Source: Vinca minor (lineage: Eukaryota; Streptophyta; Magnoliopsida; Gentianales; Apocynaceae). From it: 64,000 nt of DNA. A program made the position numbers and the translations under genes. Every line of letters begins with the position of its first letter. Position 1 is the first letter of the stretch. Below the pieces are notes generated by a model that was given only the letters and a program-made list of their open reading frames with translations, had not been told where the DNA came from and ran no database searches. The DNA is taken from contig JAOCZM010000015.1 in the NCBI GenBank assembly GCA_026122235.1, positions 13,355,001 through 13,419,000 of the forward strand, written 5' to 3'. Of the stretch, positions 43,470-55,363 are shown one piece after another.

Positions 43470-44145
43470 TTTATTGAATCCAATTCCTTCTTCTTCTATT
43501 TCTTTTTTAGTTTGTTTATAATATTCTCTTGGGTTCTGCTTTCTTCATTGAGAGGGTCACATCTGAACCTCCATGGAAAACCTCAAATCCATCCGAATCG
43601 AGAACGGAGGAGTTCATCGATTTTGTATGACCTGATAAAGTTTAAAACTACGGTAGATGTAGAGATTTTGAATTCAAAATTTACTTATTATATTCCTACC
43701 TTCGTAGTAATTTAAATAAATTGAGTTTTTAATGACTCTATAAATGTGCAGATAAATTGAGTTTTTAATGACTCTATAAATGTGCAGAATAGTCATATAC
43801 TAAATTTAATGTGCAGACAATGTAGTATCCATTAGCGTATATGTTAGTTATTGGATTAAGCAATCTAACGGCCAATTTAGAGTCTTAGCCCCACAATCGT
43901 GACTCATGATAAAAAAAATCGGCCTTATAATTGAAAATTTCTCATTAAAGATAATAAGTTGGAAATTTTTTATTTTTCTTGAGGAAATAGTATTTTATTC
44001 AATGCTCCTTAAAACAGTGGGAAAATATGAAATATGTACTATTCGAAAAATGCAAAAAAGATTAAAGTCTCTTTTAAATCATATGATGACATGGCAAATA
44101 ATAAATCAAAATATATTGGACCAGATTTATGACAAAATTATACTC
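43470..44145. other. 3' flank of the ERF1-like gene
   Basis: 3'UTR-like to about 43720. A 33-bp segment, 'aaattgagtttttaatgactctataaatgtgca', is tandemly duplicated at about 43718-43786. After that AT-rich, no gene. Confidence 0.45.
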
Positions 44146-44415
44146 CCTCCATTTTTTAAATATAAGACTTTTTTAGACAATTTTAGAAAATTAAGGAACT
44201 TGTCATTTTCACCGAAAATTCCAATACTACTCTTCTCTCTCTCACTTCTATAGCATAAGACAAGAAAGAAAAAAATAGGGATGGCAGAGGCGACAAATAA
44301 AAGAAATGTCGAGGGTATAATTGAAATAAATTGTTGACAACTAATAAAAGAGAGCTTAAGTGAGAATTAATTTAAATACCTACAAATCTCCCTAAACGAC
44401 AATTAAATAGGAATT
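44146..44415. mobile_element. Stowaway-like MITE ('ctccctcc' ends)
   Basis: The left end is 'tactccctccattttttaaatataagac' and the right end 'cgacaattaaataggaattgagtgagta'. The interior 'aattgaaataaattgttgacaactaataaa' is the inverse of the block at 55946-56193, so these are copies of one family in opposite orientation. Confidence 0.65.
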
Positions 44416-44596
44416 GAGTGAGTACTATCAAAATTGAATTAATCTTGTCATACATTTCAACCTTAAAGCACATTCTCCAGCACAGTGTCTTTGAACCAGT
44501 TTCTCGTTTTTATTTACCAATAATATTTATGGTTTCAAAATTTGGTCTGTGTGTTTATATAAACCGAAGTTTGCTTATGCTTCCTTCCTCAATTGA

Positions 44597-44763
44597 ATTA
44601 TTGAGGGTAAATAATCGTCTGTATATCTATTTTTGTACTCAACCAATTATAATTCACTATGTGTATATATAATTTAAAAAAAATGAATCACATGACAAAT
44701 TTTTATTGATTAAATATAAAAATAAATACACAGACAGACACACATTTTTCACCCATTATTGAG
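44597..44763. mobile_element. Mutator-type MITE copy with perfect 9-bp duplication
   Basis: The element at 44606-44754 starts GGTAAATAATCGTCTGTA and ends with an inverted GACACACATTTTTCACCC. It is flanked by ATTATTGAG at 44597-44605 and 44755-44763. This copy fixes the borders and target-site length of the family. Confidence 0.85.
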
Positions 44764-45228
44764 TAGTGGACGTATACAAGAACCTGGTCCAGGTCATCCA
44801 TTACGTTGTTGCAGATGTGTTGGAAGTTTCTTATGTTGGCGGTGGGTCCATATCAAATATGCTTTAATAAGAAACTATATCCAAATGTTGTACAATAACA
44901 AAAGGTCAAACATAAGGGAATTGGGGAAGAAAGGAAAAAATGTCAACACAAAACTCTGTTATCTTTTTTTTATTTAATTTATTTATTTTAAAATAATTAT
45001 TTTTTGAAAAATTGTATTTTATTATAATTGAGTAATTTCATTTATATTCTATTGAATATATAGTTACAGACTTTTATTTTCTAACAATTTTATCTACACT
45101 TATAAGTTGGAGTATAAGCATTGCCTCATATACTTTCAAATGAAGTGCTGCTAAAGGTTTCTTTGTTTCCTTCTCTTTTTTTTCTTTTTTTTTGTTGTTG
45201 TTAATCCCCATGGGCACCCGGCTTTCCT
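44764..45228. other. Intergenic stretch, nothing recognised
   Basis: T-rich with runs at 45175-45192. No gene or bounded repeat. Confidence 0.4.
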
Positions 45229-45508
45229 TCTCTTTTTTTGACATACCTAGTGTCTGACTCTACTTTTGTGGACGGGTTCTTAGGGCACCACCTCCCGTTT
45301 CAATATGAATTGTGGAGGATGTTAATTAAGGTGATTCAGCGGTTCGACTTTGTGGGAGGTTTTGTTTTAGCCCACCGCAAGAAGCCACCCTCACATTGGA
45401 AGGTTGAAATTTTCGCATTGCGGCTGTCAAGATTTGAATATGCGCCTTCCTACACAATCTGCCACCCCAAACCAATTGAGCTACCTTGCGGATAATTATC
45501 TCTTTTTT
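45229..45508 (-). mobile_element. tRNA-derived SINE, minus orientation
   Basis: On the minus strand the A box GGTAGCTCAATTGG (45485-45472) and the B-box-like ATTCAAATC (45439-45431) start a ~250-bp unit that runs to about 45241. Pyrimidine-rich flanks share TCTCTTTTTT (45229-45238 and 45499-45508), a plausible but low-complexity target duplication. Confidence 0.65.
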
Positions 45509-45631
45509 CCTTAAAAACAAAAACTCACTCTTCCTAGAGGTCAAGTTTTTCCCCCTTTTTTGAGGTTGGTCAAATTGTTATTATTATTTTTATTTAGGGA
45601 AAGGTAGGTCAAATTGGTATGCATTAAAGTA

Positions 45632-45781
45632 GGGGCAAAAAATTCCCTAACCCCATCCCTTTCTCCAGTCAATCACAATTCACTCTGTGTATATATAATT
45701 AGAAAGAATGTTTATATAATAAATTATGATTGGTTGGAAATAGGGATGGGATATGAAAATGGGGACAGAGGATTTTCACCC
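45632..45781. mobile_element. Mutator-type MITE copy (recurring ~150-bp family)
   Basis: The left end is GGGGCAAAAAATTCCCTAA and the right end GGGGACAGAGGATTTTCACCC. The core is 'cacaattcactctgtgtatatataatt'. The flanking duplication is not clean. Confidence 0.65.
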
Positions 45782-47023
45782 TAAAAAAAGAATGAATCTT
45801 AACAGAAAAAAACAGTTTCCCAGGCTAAACAACAAAAAACCCAATATATTTGCAACGAAATTTTATAAAACGCAAAAGTTTTTCACAAAAAAAAAAAAAT
45901 AAAAAAAAAAAATACTGTTCATCGGAGTTTACTATTCACCGGAGCTGTTTGATCGGAATAACTGTTCATCGTCTTCTCTGAAAAATTTGGGCAACTCTTG
46001 AGCTTCTTTATAAGAATGAAGAAGGAAGAGATGATATAGTAGAATAGATTGGTAGGGTAGAGCATTTAAAAATAAAGATAAAATAAATTTAATCTTCCAA
46101 ATCACTAAAAAGGTATGATAGTCATTTGACACCCTCAATTTGGATATTTAGGGTTTCTACCCAATATTTTCTAGGAGTAAATCATTTTCCTAAATCATTT
46201 TCCCAGTATTTATTCGGGTTTTTAGATGCATAAAAAGTAAAAGAAGCTGGATATTGCCAAATGGCTTCCGAGCCCAAATCAAATTTCCTTTAAAAAAAAC
46301 TCATAAGGAGTTGGGTTGGGCTCTTCTCCAATTACCCAATCGAAAATATGACCCCAAAAAAAAATCCCAAGTTTTGACCTACTCATGTATTGTTTTTTTT
46401 TAATGAATGTACAGTGAGGGGTTTGAGGAGAGTCAACAGAAAGGAATATGATTCACCATTTCGTAACTGGGGAGGAAGTGGGAGTTCGAAGGCATAGCGG
46501 AATGTCTCAAGAACACTATGAACTAGCTACAGCTGAGTTGAAGCAGCTCCTGGATGAAAAGCTTATTGAACCCACTTATTCATCAATTATCAATCCCTAA
46601 ATAAATATTTAAAGGATGACATGTTTCCTCTTCCGCGGAAAAATTCTCATGTATTGGTCGCCACGCAGCTCCAGGTTCCCACAAGACAAGGGCACGGCTA
46701 TACTACATAACACATTTTTCAATTTTAATATGTGTTTTATCCTAATGAATACATGTCCTTAGGCATATATCATCTATCTTATTAGGTGTTTGAAAAATCA
46801 CAACAGATTTCTCTCAGAAAAAAATATAGACCGTTAAATTTTTTTATCCGTAACAATAAAGAAATATTTAGTATGTACTGAATTTTATCCGTTCTGCATC
46901 ATAATCACACCGCACAAGACATACGGTAAAGAAAATTAAAAAAAAATTTATGTACTGAATTTTTTATTAAGAAAGTTTAGAAATCATGAACAATTCCTAA
47001 AATACTCTTCCCTGAATTAACAT
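45782..47023. other. Intergenic; repeats and one unassigned open fragment
   Basis: 46110-46200 is the second copy of the repeat at 21880-22010. At about 46450-46600 the plus strand is open for ~50 codons (IHHFVTGEEVGVRRHSGMSQ then EHYELATAELKQLLDEKLIE) and ends in a stop. It looks protein-like but I do not recognise it. It may be a retroelement remnant. No complete gene. Confidence 0.35.
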
Positions 47024-47217
47024 TAAAAAAAACGAGTAGTTTTATCTTGGTATGCTTCTAAGTTTAAAACTTACATTCAAGCCACTTAATACAGTACACG
47101 TAAAAAAGAGAATTGAACTTATATCAATTCTCTTTCCTACGTGTACTGCACTCATTGGTTTAGATGTAACTTATAAACTTAGTAGCCTACCAAGATAAAA
47201 AATTTTCTAAAAAAACT
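47024..47217. mobile_element. Hairpin MITE, second copy of the 29629-29810 family
   Basis: 47034-47207 starts GAGTAGTTTTATCTTGGTATG and ends with inverted GTAGCCTACCAAGATAAAA. The middle 'tttcctacgtgtactg' is shared with the first copy. Flanks TAAAAAAAAC and TAAAAAAACT are near-identical but low in complexity. Confidence 0.75.
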
Positions 47218-47766
47218 AAACACAAACATGAGAGAACTTCACACGTGTGTGTTGTCGCATGTTTATAGCACGTTTATGTTTATAATAATGACTATTTGGT
47301 ACCCAAAAAAATAAAAAATAAGTTATGTTTTTAGTCAAAATATTAATATTACTCTTAAATATAATTTATATACTACTAATTATATTTAAATGGTAATATT
47401 AATATTTTTTTTAATTTTCACTATATGTCTTAAATTAAAGAAATAACTAAGTTACAAAATATTAAAATACAGCAAATGGTTAGCAATACAAGGCAGAGTA
47501 GAAGGAGCGTCAACTAACTAGAAACAAACACAAACTTTACAACTCTAAAACATCTAGGGGAAAAAAGGACACGTGTGATTTGGAAAAGTCTGTATTAGAA
47601 AAGGTTTTTTTTTTTTGTACGGAAAAAATTTAGGGTGAGTTCGCCTCCAATTATCATCACAGGTCAAGATAGGCTCTAAGTACTATAAATTGCTTACAAG
47701 AATACTAGGAAAGGGATTTAGTATATATGGTTTATGATTATGAGTTGGAATCCGAAAGCATAGGGG

Positions 47767-47774
47767 GAATATAC
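47767..47774 (+). promoter_or_regulatory. P1BS-like site (PHR1 binding) in the phosphate transporter promoter
   Basis: GAATATAC fits the P1BS consensus GNATATNC bound by PHR1-type MYB-CC factors under phosphate starvation. It lies ~45 bp upstream of the TATA-like CCTATAAATA (about 47811-47820) of the PHT1 gene. A G-box CACGTG is further up at 47570-47575. Confidence 0.7.
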
Positions 47775-47810
47775 CTATGGAAGATCCATTCAGGCTGTTG
47801 CTAAACCCGT

Positions 47811-47820
47811 GCCTATAAAT
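47811..47820 (+). promoter_or_regulatory. TATA box of the PHT1 phosphate transporter
   Basis: CCTATAAATA, followed ~110 bp later by the donor of a 5'UTR intron (intron about 47933-48714, GGTAAGTACT ... GCATATAG). Confidence 0.6.
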
Positions 47821-48736
47821 ATTACACTCTCTTTCTTATCCCAAAATATTCACTCCAGCTAAAATTTACCATCATTATTATTAATATCATTACCACCAAA
47901 GATCCGTAAATTTGCAGATTCAAACAAAACTGGTAAGTACTGTCACATTCAGTTTTTCCTTTTCTTTAATTTTTTACTGTGTGGTTTTGTTTGTGATACT
48001 CTCTTTTGTCTTTTTTTCTTTTTTCTATTTTGTTTTGTTTTGTCGCATGCAAAGGTGATGGTGGTGGTGGTGGCGGCGGCTTTGTTGAATCGCCACATAT
48101 AATCTAAAGATTCTGTTTTTGTCCTGATTTGCTTTTCTGGGTTCAAGATCGGAGGGGTTTCTTTCTCTTTAACGAATAAAAAATAAAAATTTTGTATAAT
48201 TCTAGATGGCATGAAATAAAATTTATTAATAACCATTCTGATTTTTTTGGAAATTTTATAATTTAGAAATAAGAGTTTTTAAAATCTTGGGGTGGATGGA
48301 TTCTTATCAGGATCCCAGATTCAATGGGATTTTTATTGAATTTACTTTTTTTTTAGTCTTTATCAACCTTGTGTAGGAGACTAGGACTAATCGATGATCG
48401 GAATAAATTGCATCATAATTAGTTGCGTAAATGTAATAATGATTCTTGAAGAAGTGAAATTGAAAAGATATTCATATGTCGAATTCTAGGTGTTTGAGAC
48501 ACCTATAAGAATAGCAGGGACAGACGATTTTCCCCTATTTTACATGTTCCTTTTGCATTTAGGAGTCCTTATCTAATCATATGTCATATGTCCTTTTTGA
48601 TTAAGGAGTCCTATTTCCTTATCCGTTTTGGATTCCACTTGTAGAGTAGTAGTATATATATGGTTATTTGATTTTCGGTTTCTGAGTAAATCTTTTTGTT
48701 GATGTTGCATATAGGAATTGGGAAACAGAGATAGCA

Positions 48737-50380
48737 ATGGAGAATTTGAAGGTTCTTAATGCACTCGATTCAGCTAAAACACAATGGTACCATTTCACTG
48801 CAATTGTAATTGCTGGGATGGGATTTTTCACGGACGCTTATGATCTCTTCTGCATATCCCTTGTCACAAAGATGCTAGGCCGTATCTATTACCATAAAGA
48901 AGGTGCATCAAGTCCTGGTTCTTTGCCTCCTAACGTTTCCGCCGCGGTTAATGGCGTGGCCCTCTGCGGAACCCTCGCTGGCCAACTCTTCTTTGGTTGG
49001 TTAGGGGATAAACTGGGAAGGAAAAAAGTTTATGGAATGACCCTTATGCTCATGTGTTTAGCATCTATTGCTTCAGGCCTTTCTTTTGGTCATGATGCTA
49101 AAGCAACTATGACCACTCTATGCTTCTTTCGATTTTGGCTAGGTTTCGGCATTGGCGGTGATTACCCTCTCTCTGCTACAATTATGTCTGAATATGCCAA
49201 CAAGAAGACTCGTGGAGCCTTCATTGCTGCTGTTTTTGCTATGCAAGGGTTCGGAATTATGGCTGGTGGAATATTTGCTATGATCATCTCTGCTGCCTTC
49301 AAAGCTCAGTTTAAGGCCCCGGCTTACGAGGTTAACCCCATTGCCTCAACTGTCCCGGAAGCAGATTATGTTTGGAGGATTATTTTGATGGTTGGTGCTC
49401 TACCGGCTCTGCTTACTTACTATTGGAGGATGAAGATGCCTGAAACTGCTCGTTACACCGCCCTTGTCGCGAAAAATGTGAAGCAGGCTAATACAGATAT
49501 GGCCAAGTATTTGAATATGGATATTGAATCTGGACAGGCACCCCCAAAAGAGGAATCTAAAGTTGAGGTTGTTTCTACTACTACCCCATCCCAGCCTAGT
49601 AATCAATTTGGGTTGTTCTCAAAGCAATTCCTTAGGCGACACGGGCTTCACTTGCTGGGAACTACAATGACATGGTTCTTGCTTGACATTGCATTTTACA
49701 GTCAGAATTTGTTTCAGAAGGACATTTTCAGTGCCATTGGATGGATTCCTCCGGCAAAGACAATGAACGCGATCCAAGAAGTTTTCACAATAGCTAAAGC
49801 ACAAACTATTATTGCGCTTTGTAGTACTGTTCCCGGCTATTGGTTCACGGTGTTTCTAATTGATAGGATTGGGAGATTTGCAATTCAGTTGATGGGTTTT
49901 GCAATGATGACTATCTTCATGTTTGCTCTGGCAATTCCTTATGATCACTGGACTCGCAAGGGAAACCATATCGGGTTTGTGGTTATGTACTCTTTAACCT
50001 TCTTCTTTGCAAATTTTGGGCCTAATGCTACTACATTTGTTGTCCCTGCTGAGATTTTCCCGGCTAGGCTAAGATCGACGTGCCATGGAATCTCAGCCGC
50101 TTCAGGTAAGCTAGGAGCAATTGTGGGTGCTTTCGGGTTTTTGTATTTGGCTCAGAATCAAGACAAGTCGAAAACAGATGCAGGGTATCCAGCAGGAATA
50201 GGAGTGAAGAATTCACTCCTGGTTTTAGGAGTTGTTAATGTTTTGGGTTTCTTGTTCACTTTCTTGGTTCCTGAATCAAAGGGGAAGTCACTGGAGGAAA
50301 TGTCGGGCGAAAACGAAGAAACAAATGAAGGAGGAGCAGTATCAGAGCAAGCAAATAACAGGACAGTTCCTCTACAATAA
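48737..50380 (+). CDS. PHT1: High-affinity inorganic phosphate transporter, PHT1 family
   Basis: An intronless coding region of 547 residues. It is a plasma-membrane H+/phosphate symporter of the major facilitator superfamily. Family signatures are clear: TDAYDLFCISLV in TM1, GWLGDKLGRKKVYG in the 2-3 loop, and GIGGDYPLSATIMSEYANKKTRG, the diagnostic PHT1 block. The large hydrophilic central loop runs from about residues 240 to 300. The C-terminal half has WFLLDIAFYSQNLFQKDIF, IDRIGRFAIQLMG and PAEIFPARLRSTCHG. The tail PESKGKSLEEMSGENEE is usual for the family. Twelve hydrophobic segments are expected. The start follows the acceptor of a ~780-bp 5'UTR intron directly. Regulation by phosphate starvation is suggested by the P1BS-like site at 47767. 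Which PHT1 member it is cannot be decided. Confidence 0.96.
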   Translation: MENLKVLNALDSAKTQWYHFTAIVIAGMGFFTDAYDLFCISLVTKMLGRIYYHKEGASSPGSLPPNVSAAVNGVALCGTLAGQLFFGWLGDKLGRKKVYGMTLMLMCLASIASGLSFGHDAKATMTTLCFFRFWLGFGIGGDYPLSATIMSEYANKKTRGAFIAAVFAMQGFGIMAGGIFAMIISAAFKAQFKAPAYEVNPIASTVPEADYVWRIILMVGALPALLTYYWRMKMPETARYTALVAKNVKQANTDMAKYLNMDIESGQAPPKEESKVEVVSTTTPSQPSNQFGLFSKQFLRRHGLHLLGTTMTWFLLDIAFYSQNLFQKDIFSAIGWIPPAKTMNAIQEVFTIAKAQTIIALCSTVPGYWFTVFLIDRIGRFAIQLMGFAMMTIFMFALAIPYDHWTRKGNHIGFVVMYSLTFFFANFGPNATTFVVPAEIFPARLRSTCHGISAASGKLGAIVGAFGFLYLAQNQDKSKTDAGYPAGIGVKNSLLVLGVVNVLGFLFTFLVPESKGKSLEEMSGENEETNEGGAVSEQANNRTVPLQ

Positions 50381-50385
50381 TACAA

Positions 50386-51105
50386 TAGGTTTTATGTTCT
50401 TTGTTTTTATTCAGTTTTCTGTAGTTTCCCAAGTATCTTTTTTAGTTCAAGAGACAGTTCTTGTAAGTTTTTCCATGTTCTAATTCATTCAGTTTACTAC
50501 CTTATGAATCGGAAACTAGAGTCAATCTCATAATGAATCCAATACAATTCTCTTCTAAAACGATGTTTGGTTGTGTAGCATAAAGCATCTTGGCACGAAT
50601 TCGCCATATTCGAAGGAGACCTAATAAAAACATACAGTAATTCTTATGTCAAATGAATGCCCATATTACATAAGAAATGCTTAATCCTAGGTGTTGAAAC
50701 AATAATCAGGATAACAAATTTCCATCTACTTGAGAGAAATTTTCATGTCTCAGACCAGAAGCTTAGCAAAAACATCAGTATCCACAAACATAAACAAGGA
50801 TAACAAAGAAAAAGCTTAAGATTTCATAAACAAGGATCTAATATGTGACATTACTCGAACACTAAAATAATAAACAAGGATAACAAAGAAAATGCTTGAG
50901 ATTTCATAAACAAGGATCTAACATGTGACATTACTCGAACACAAAATATTTCGAACCCGTCACATTACTCTAGGCAAAGTATAATTATCAAAGTAATCAG
51001 TTAAGGTAATATCACTTTTTTGACATTTTAAAATTAATTAAATGTATTCACATCCTCATGAATGTCTTTTTCAGAAGTTGCTTTATTTGAGTTTTTTCAC
51101 TTTTT
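50386..51105. other. 3' flank of PHT1 and intergenic DNA
   Basis: 3'UTR-like to about 50550. A ~70-bp segment, 'aacaaggataacaaagaaaa...tctaayatgtgacattactcgaacac', is tandemly duplicated (about 50802-50863 and 50871-50942). No gene. Confidence 0.45.
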
Positions 51106-51274
51106 AAATTAACAAATGAGTTTTTTTAGCCTCACCAGTGGGGTTATGGTCTGCCCACGACTGTGAGGTCGAGGATTCGACACCTCTCCCCTACATGGGG
51201 CAAATAAATACTCCCTTCATAGGGATGTTCTCCTCCTCTGGTGAGGCTAGAAAAATAAATAAATTAACAAATGA
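51106..51274 (+). mobile_element. tRNA-derived SINE with 14-bp duplication
   Basis: The body at 51120-51260 lies between AAATTAACAAATGA (51106-51119 and 51261-51274). The B box is GGATTCGACACC (51173-51184). The A box is weak ('ggttatggtctgccc'). The tail is AATAAAT-like, not pure A. It lies about 300 bp upstream of RUS2. Confidence 0.8.
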
Positions 51275-51683
51275 TTAATTTAATAATTAACTAATACTTC
51301 TTTAAATTAATAAAATTTTCTTGCCCAAACACTATTAATTTATAGAGGTTTTATTGTATTTGGTTTGGTCCACACTCCCCTAGCCATTCCAGTAGTTAAA
51401 AAAAGAAAGTACGTCGTCGTATAAGACAAACCATCAAATTTGAGAGCTCCTGCAAGGTCCAACCCGAGTCCGCGAAACAACCGGCGAACCCATACTGTGA
51501 ACACTGTACCAAAGACTTATCTGTTCCGACGAATACCATCGCTTTCCCTCCATGAACTTACTGGTCCTCTCTCTCTCTCTCTCGGAGAAATATTTCTGCA
51601 TTTGAACTTTATTTCTCTTTAATTGGAGAGCTGTTGTGAATTTTTCATTGTTACAGGACAAGTTAAAGAACCAAAAGAAGGAA

Positions 51684-54600
51684 ATGGATAAGCCGGCGCC
51701 GCTATTATCGCCGGTGCTCTGGATTGAGACATCGGAGTCCGTGTCTCGCCGATACCAGTTTGAACCGGACGGCCAACTCTCTGTGAGTCGAGTCTCGTCT
51801 CAATACTATCACTTTGCTCATCAATTGCTATTATTCTGCTTTAACTCGCAGTTACTGCAGTACTTCCAACTTGTAACAATACATACCGCCTTCCCCTACT
51901 AATAAAAATTTGGAAAAAAAGGAAAAAGATGAAAAATTATGTTTTAATTCTTCAACTAGTTTAATTAAATTATTCCGAATTCGCCAATATCTGATTGTTT
52001 GTTATCCCAAATGTGTTTTAACTGACTCTAGATCTAGCACATGAATGATATTATCACATGTGGAGCAACATGATTGTTTCAGGCTTACATATTCACTTTA
52101 GTCCAATGATATAGCTACATCTGGAACAGTTTCATTGATGTACTGAGTAATGTATTTGAGGATGTACTAGAAGATGCAGAGTCGCTTTAACTGGAAATGC
52201 TTTATTATTTTGAAATGAAAAGAGAAATTCTACACTAATTATTGATAGAAAGCAGCTGACTCTTTTAGATTTTAGTAATGAAGTGAACTTGTTCTTGGAG
52301 GCTACAATAGTTTGTGGAAATGATTGAAGTGGTCAACTCTTTTGCTCAAGTGATCTTGTGCTTGGTGATGCTGGAACTTATAATTTATTATGCAGATGAA
52401 GATAGTATATGATTCCAGACCTCTTCCTCAGAAAATGGTTGAGTCCTTTCTCAATAAATTTTTTCCTTCGGGTTATCCATATAGGTTAGTTTTAACCTTT
52501 AAGCAGCCTTCGTCTCCCTTTCTTCAAATAAAGAAATGTCTGTTACAAAAATTGTGCTGTACTTTATGTATTCTTTTGATAATTTATCGATTGTGTTCTC
52601 TAAAATATCTGAATCTTTTTGTGGCAGTGTGAACGAGGGTTATCTTAGATATACACAATTCCGAGCGCTGCAACACTTCACCAGCGCAGCATTGTCGGTG
52701 TTGTCTACTCAGGTCTTTGTCAATATCCATGAACTATCTACCGAGTGAATTCCATTTTCTGTTGATATATGCACATATCGACGCATAGTTTTAGTTTATT
52801 ACATACACAGATATTGGTTTCACATTAACTCATTTCATAAAGTAAAAAACCATAAATTGATTTCAGATTAACACGTTTCCTTACCTCTGATACTTCAGAA
52901 GTGTGGTGGGATATTTTTTGTATTCTTACCCCTTTGTAGTCACTGTTGTTTGCTGCAGGCTTGCGACCTACCCCTGCACAGGCCACTGCAGTGAGCTGGG
53001 TAAATTTTTTAAGTTCTTTAGACAATGAAGGACTCATTTTGATCTTTCCGTTCAAGTCTTAGCTTGTTTTTTCAGGTATTAAAGGATGGAATGCAGCATG
53101 TAGGCAAACTCATATGTAGTAATTTGGGTGCAAGAATGGATTCGGAGCCTAAAAGCTGGAGAATTTTGGGTTATTTCTCAGCTCTTGAATTTTAGAGTTT
53201 TGTTTCCCCTCCAAAGAAAATGCGTTTCTATTTCGTGGCTTTCTTTTGGTTGTTTCACAAGTTGGTTTAAAAGTAGAATGTCCATGTTACAGCTGATGTT
53301 CTGTACGACCTCGGTACTGGGTTGGAAGTGCTTTCACCCTTATGTCCCCATTTGTTTCTTGAAATGGCAGGTCTTGGAAACTTTGCTAAGGTTAGCAGCA
53401 TTACTTTATCTCATTTAGATTGCTCAATTCATATACTATATGGTTCATGAACCATGGAAAAAGGGGGGGGTAGGTAACACCTCTCTCTGAATCAAAATGT
53501 TTTTCCTTTGTTTTTGACAATGTCGAGGTAAAAACAACTATTCAGAGCGTTCTGATAAAATGTCCACATCCTATCAAACTCCCTATTGTTCCTGTAATAT
53601 CCTTCATCACTCCTAAGTCCCATCTGGTCTCATATTTTACGTTAGGGAAGTTTATATGTTGAAAATATCAAGAACTTGTCTTTTCTGGTTTTGCAGGGAA
53701 TGGCAGTAGTTGCTGCACGAGCAACAAGATTGCCAATATATTCTTCTTTTGCTAAAGAAGGCAATCTTAGTGATCTATGTGCTAAAGGTGAGGCCATGTC
53801 AACCGTTTTTAACGTTGTTGGATTAGGAGCAGGTATCCAGCTTGCTTCTACCATATGTTCTTCAATGCAAGGGAAGGTACAAAGCACATTACTGTCATCT
53901 GTTCATCATTTTCAGATAATTTTTATTCAATTATACCTAGTTGTCCTCATATCTTAACACTAAGAAAAGCGATCCCGGTTTTCCAATTTAAGTTCACATA
54001 CGGCTCAGCAGTAGGGTGTGTAGAGAAATTTAAGAAAACAAGCTTACTGAACAAAAATATATATATGAAAATGCAAGAAAGAAATTTGTAATACTGGCAT
54101 ATAAGTTGGGAGTGACCAAGGATTGATTAGGATACTTGTCTGCCACTCAAAGTATAAATCTAAATGCTTTAGTATTGGCAATATTGATGTTTTCATAGTG
54201 GTTATGGTATCATCTGTGTAATGACCTCCGAAACCACATAGATTGATGGTTGCATCCAGACCTTCCCATGGTCTTATGTTGTAATTCATTTATGCCGTGG
54301 TCACATTCGATCAGTCCTTGAGGAAACTTTTTCGAGCAGGAACATTATGACTACCTTTCTCCTAATGGATCCTGAAATATAGAGCTTACTTTTTTACTAT
54401 AATCTTTTGCTTTGCAATGTAAAAACGGCCTTTCGTATTTAAGTTTTTAGAGCGTACAGCTACACCTTCCTTGTAACTTTTCAGTTGCAGGGTGAGTTTG
54501 AGGGGGTGAATATTTTTATTTCACAGTTGTGCTCTCGAGTTTCCAAATTTGACAATCTATGGTTATATTTTTTCCTTTTTTGATTTTTCTAACCCATTAA

Positions 54601-55363
54601 GGTTGAGTGGCCGAGACTCTGGAGCTTTTATCTGATTAATTGACTGAGATGTGATGGATGGTTCTAGATAACAAGATCAGACTTTTTGTGCTTCTGACAA
54701 TCTATGGCATATTACAGTTGTTGGTCGCACCCCTTCTGTCCGTCGTACATATTTACAGTGTCTGTGAAGAAATGCGAGCTGCTCCAGTCAATACACTAAA
54801 TCCCCAGAGAACTGCAATGATTGTAGCAGATTTTGTCAAGGTTTTTACTCTCCGTCTCTTTTGCCTAAAGGAGAAGCATATGATGTTGTTTAACGTTCAA
54901 TTTTTATTGACTTGCTTAAAGCTGTGAACGAAACCAGACAGGAAAAGTATCAAGCCCCGCTGATCTCAGGTATCAAGAAGATCTATTATTTACTGGAAGA
55001 TTGATCAAGGATTCTGGAAGTGTTAAAGTGGGAACTCCTCTCCACAAGGTTTTTACACCTTCAAAGCTGCGCCAGCTAAAAGAAATATTCCCCGAGGAGA
55101 AGTTCATTTTGAATCCTGGAACTAGATGGACTGACATGATCTTGGAGCACAGTGCTACTGGTGAAGATGCATTGCGGGGGTGGCTGGTTGCTGCATATGC
55201 TACAGACAGAGAGAAATCTGTACCTGAATCTAATGTAAACGTTTTGAAAGAAGCTTACGAGCGAATGAATAGTGCATTCCCTCCCTTGCTTTCTGAACTT
55301 CAGGCTAAAGGGTGGCATACTGATCGCTTTCTTGACGGAACAGGAGCTCGTTTTGCTCTGTGA
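51684..55363 (+). CDS. RUS2: Root UVB sensitive 2 (RUS2/WXR1), DUF647 protein
   Basis: Nine exons, all GT-AG and in phase: 51684-51782, 52396-52484, 52628-52712, 52940-52999, 53076-53169, 53293-53390, 53697-53876, 54718-54840 and 54938-55363, giving 417 residues. The N-terminus has LWIETSESVSRRYQFEPDG. The DUF647 core follows: GYLRYTQFRALQHFTSAALS, FAAGLRPTPAQATAVSWVLKD, GMQHVGKLICSNLGARMDSE, LYDLGTGLEVLSPLCPHLFL, KGMAVVAARATRLPIYSSFA and NTLNPQRTA. The C-terminus is ATGEDALRGWLVAAYA...KGWHTDRFLDGTGARFAL. RUS proteins work in early seedling development, UV-B responses and vitamin B6 homeostasis, and RUS2 is also linked to auxin transport. The (CT)n tract at 51566-51583 is probably in the 5'UTR. 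A 3'UTR intron is possible after the stop, but was not resolved. Confidence 0.93.
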
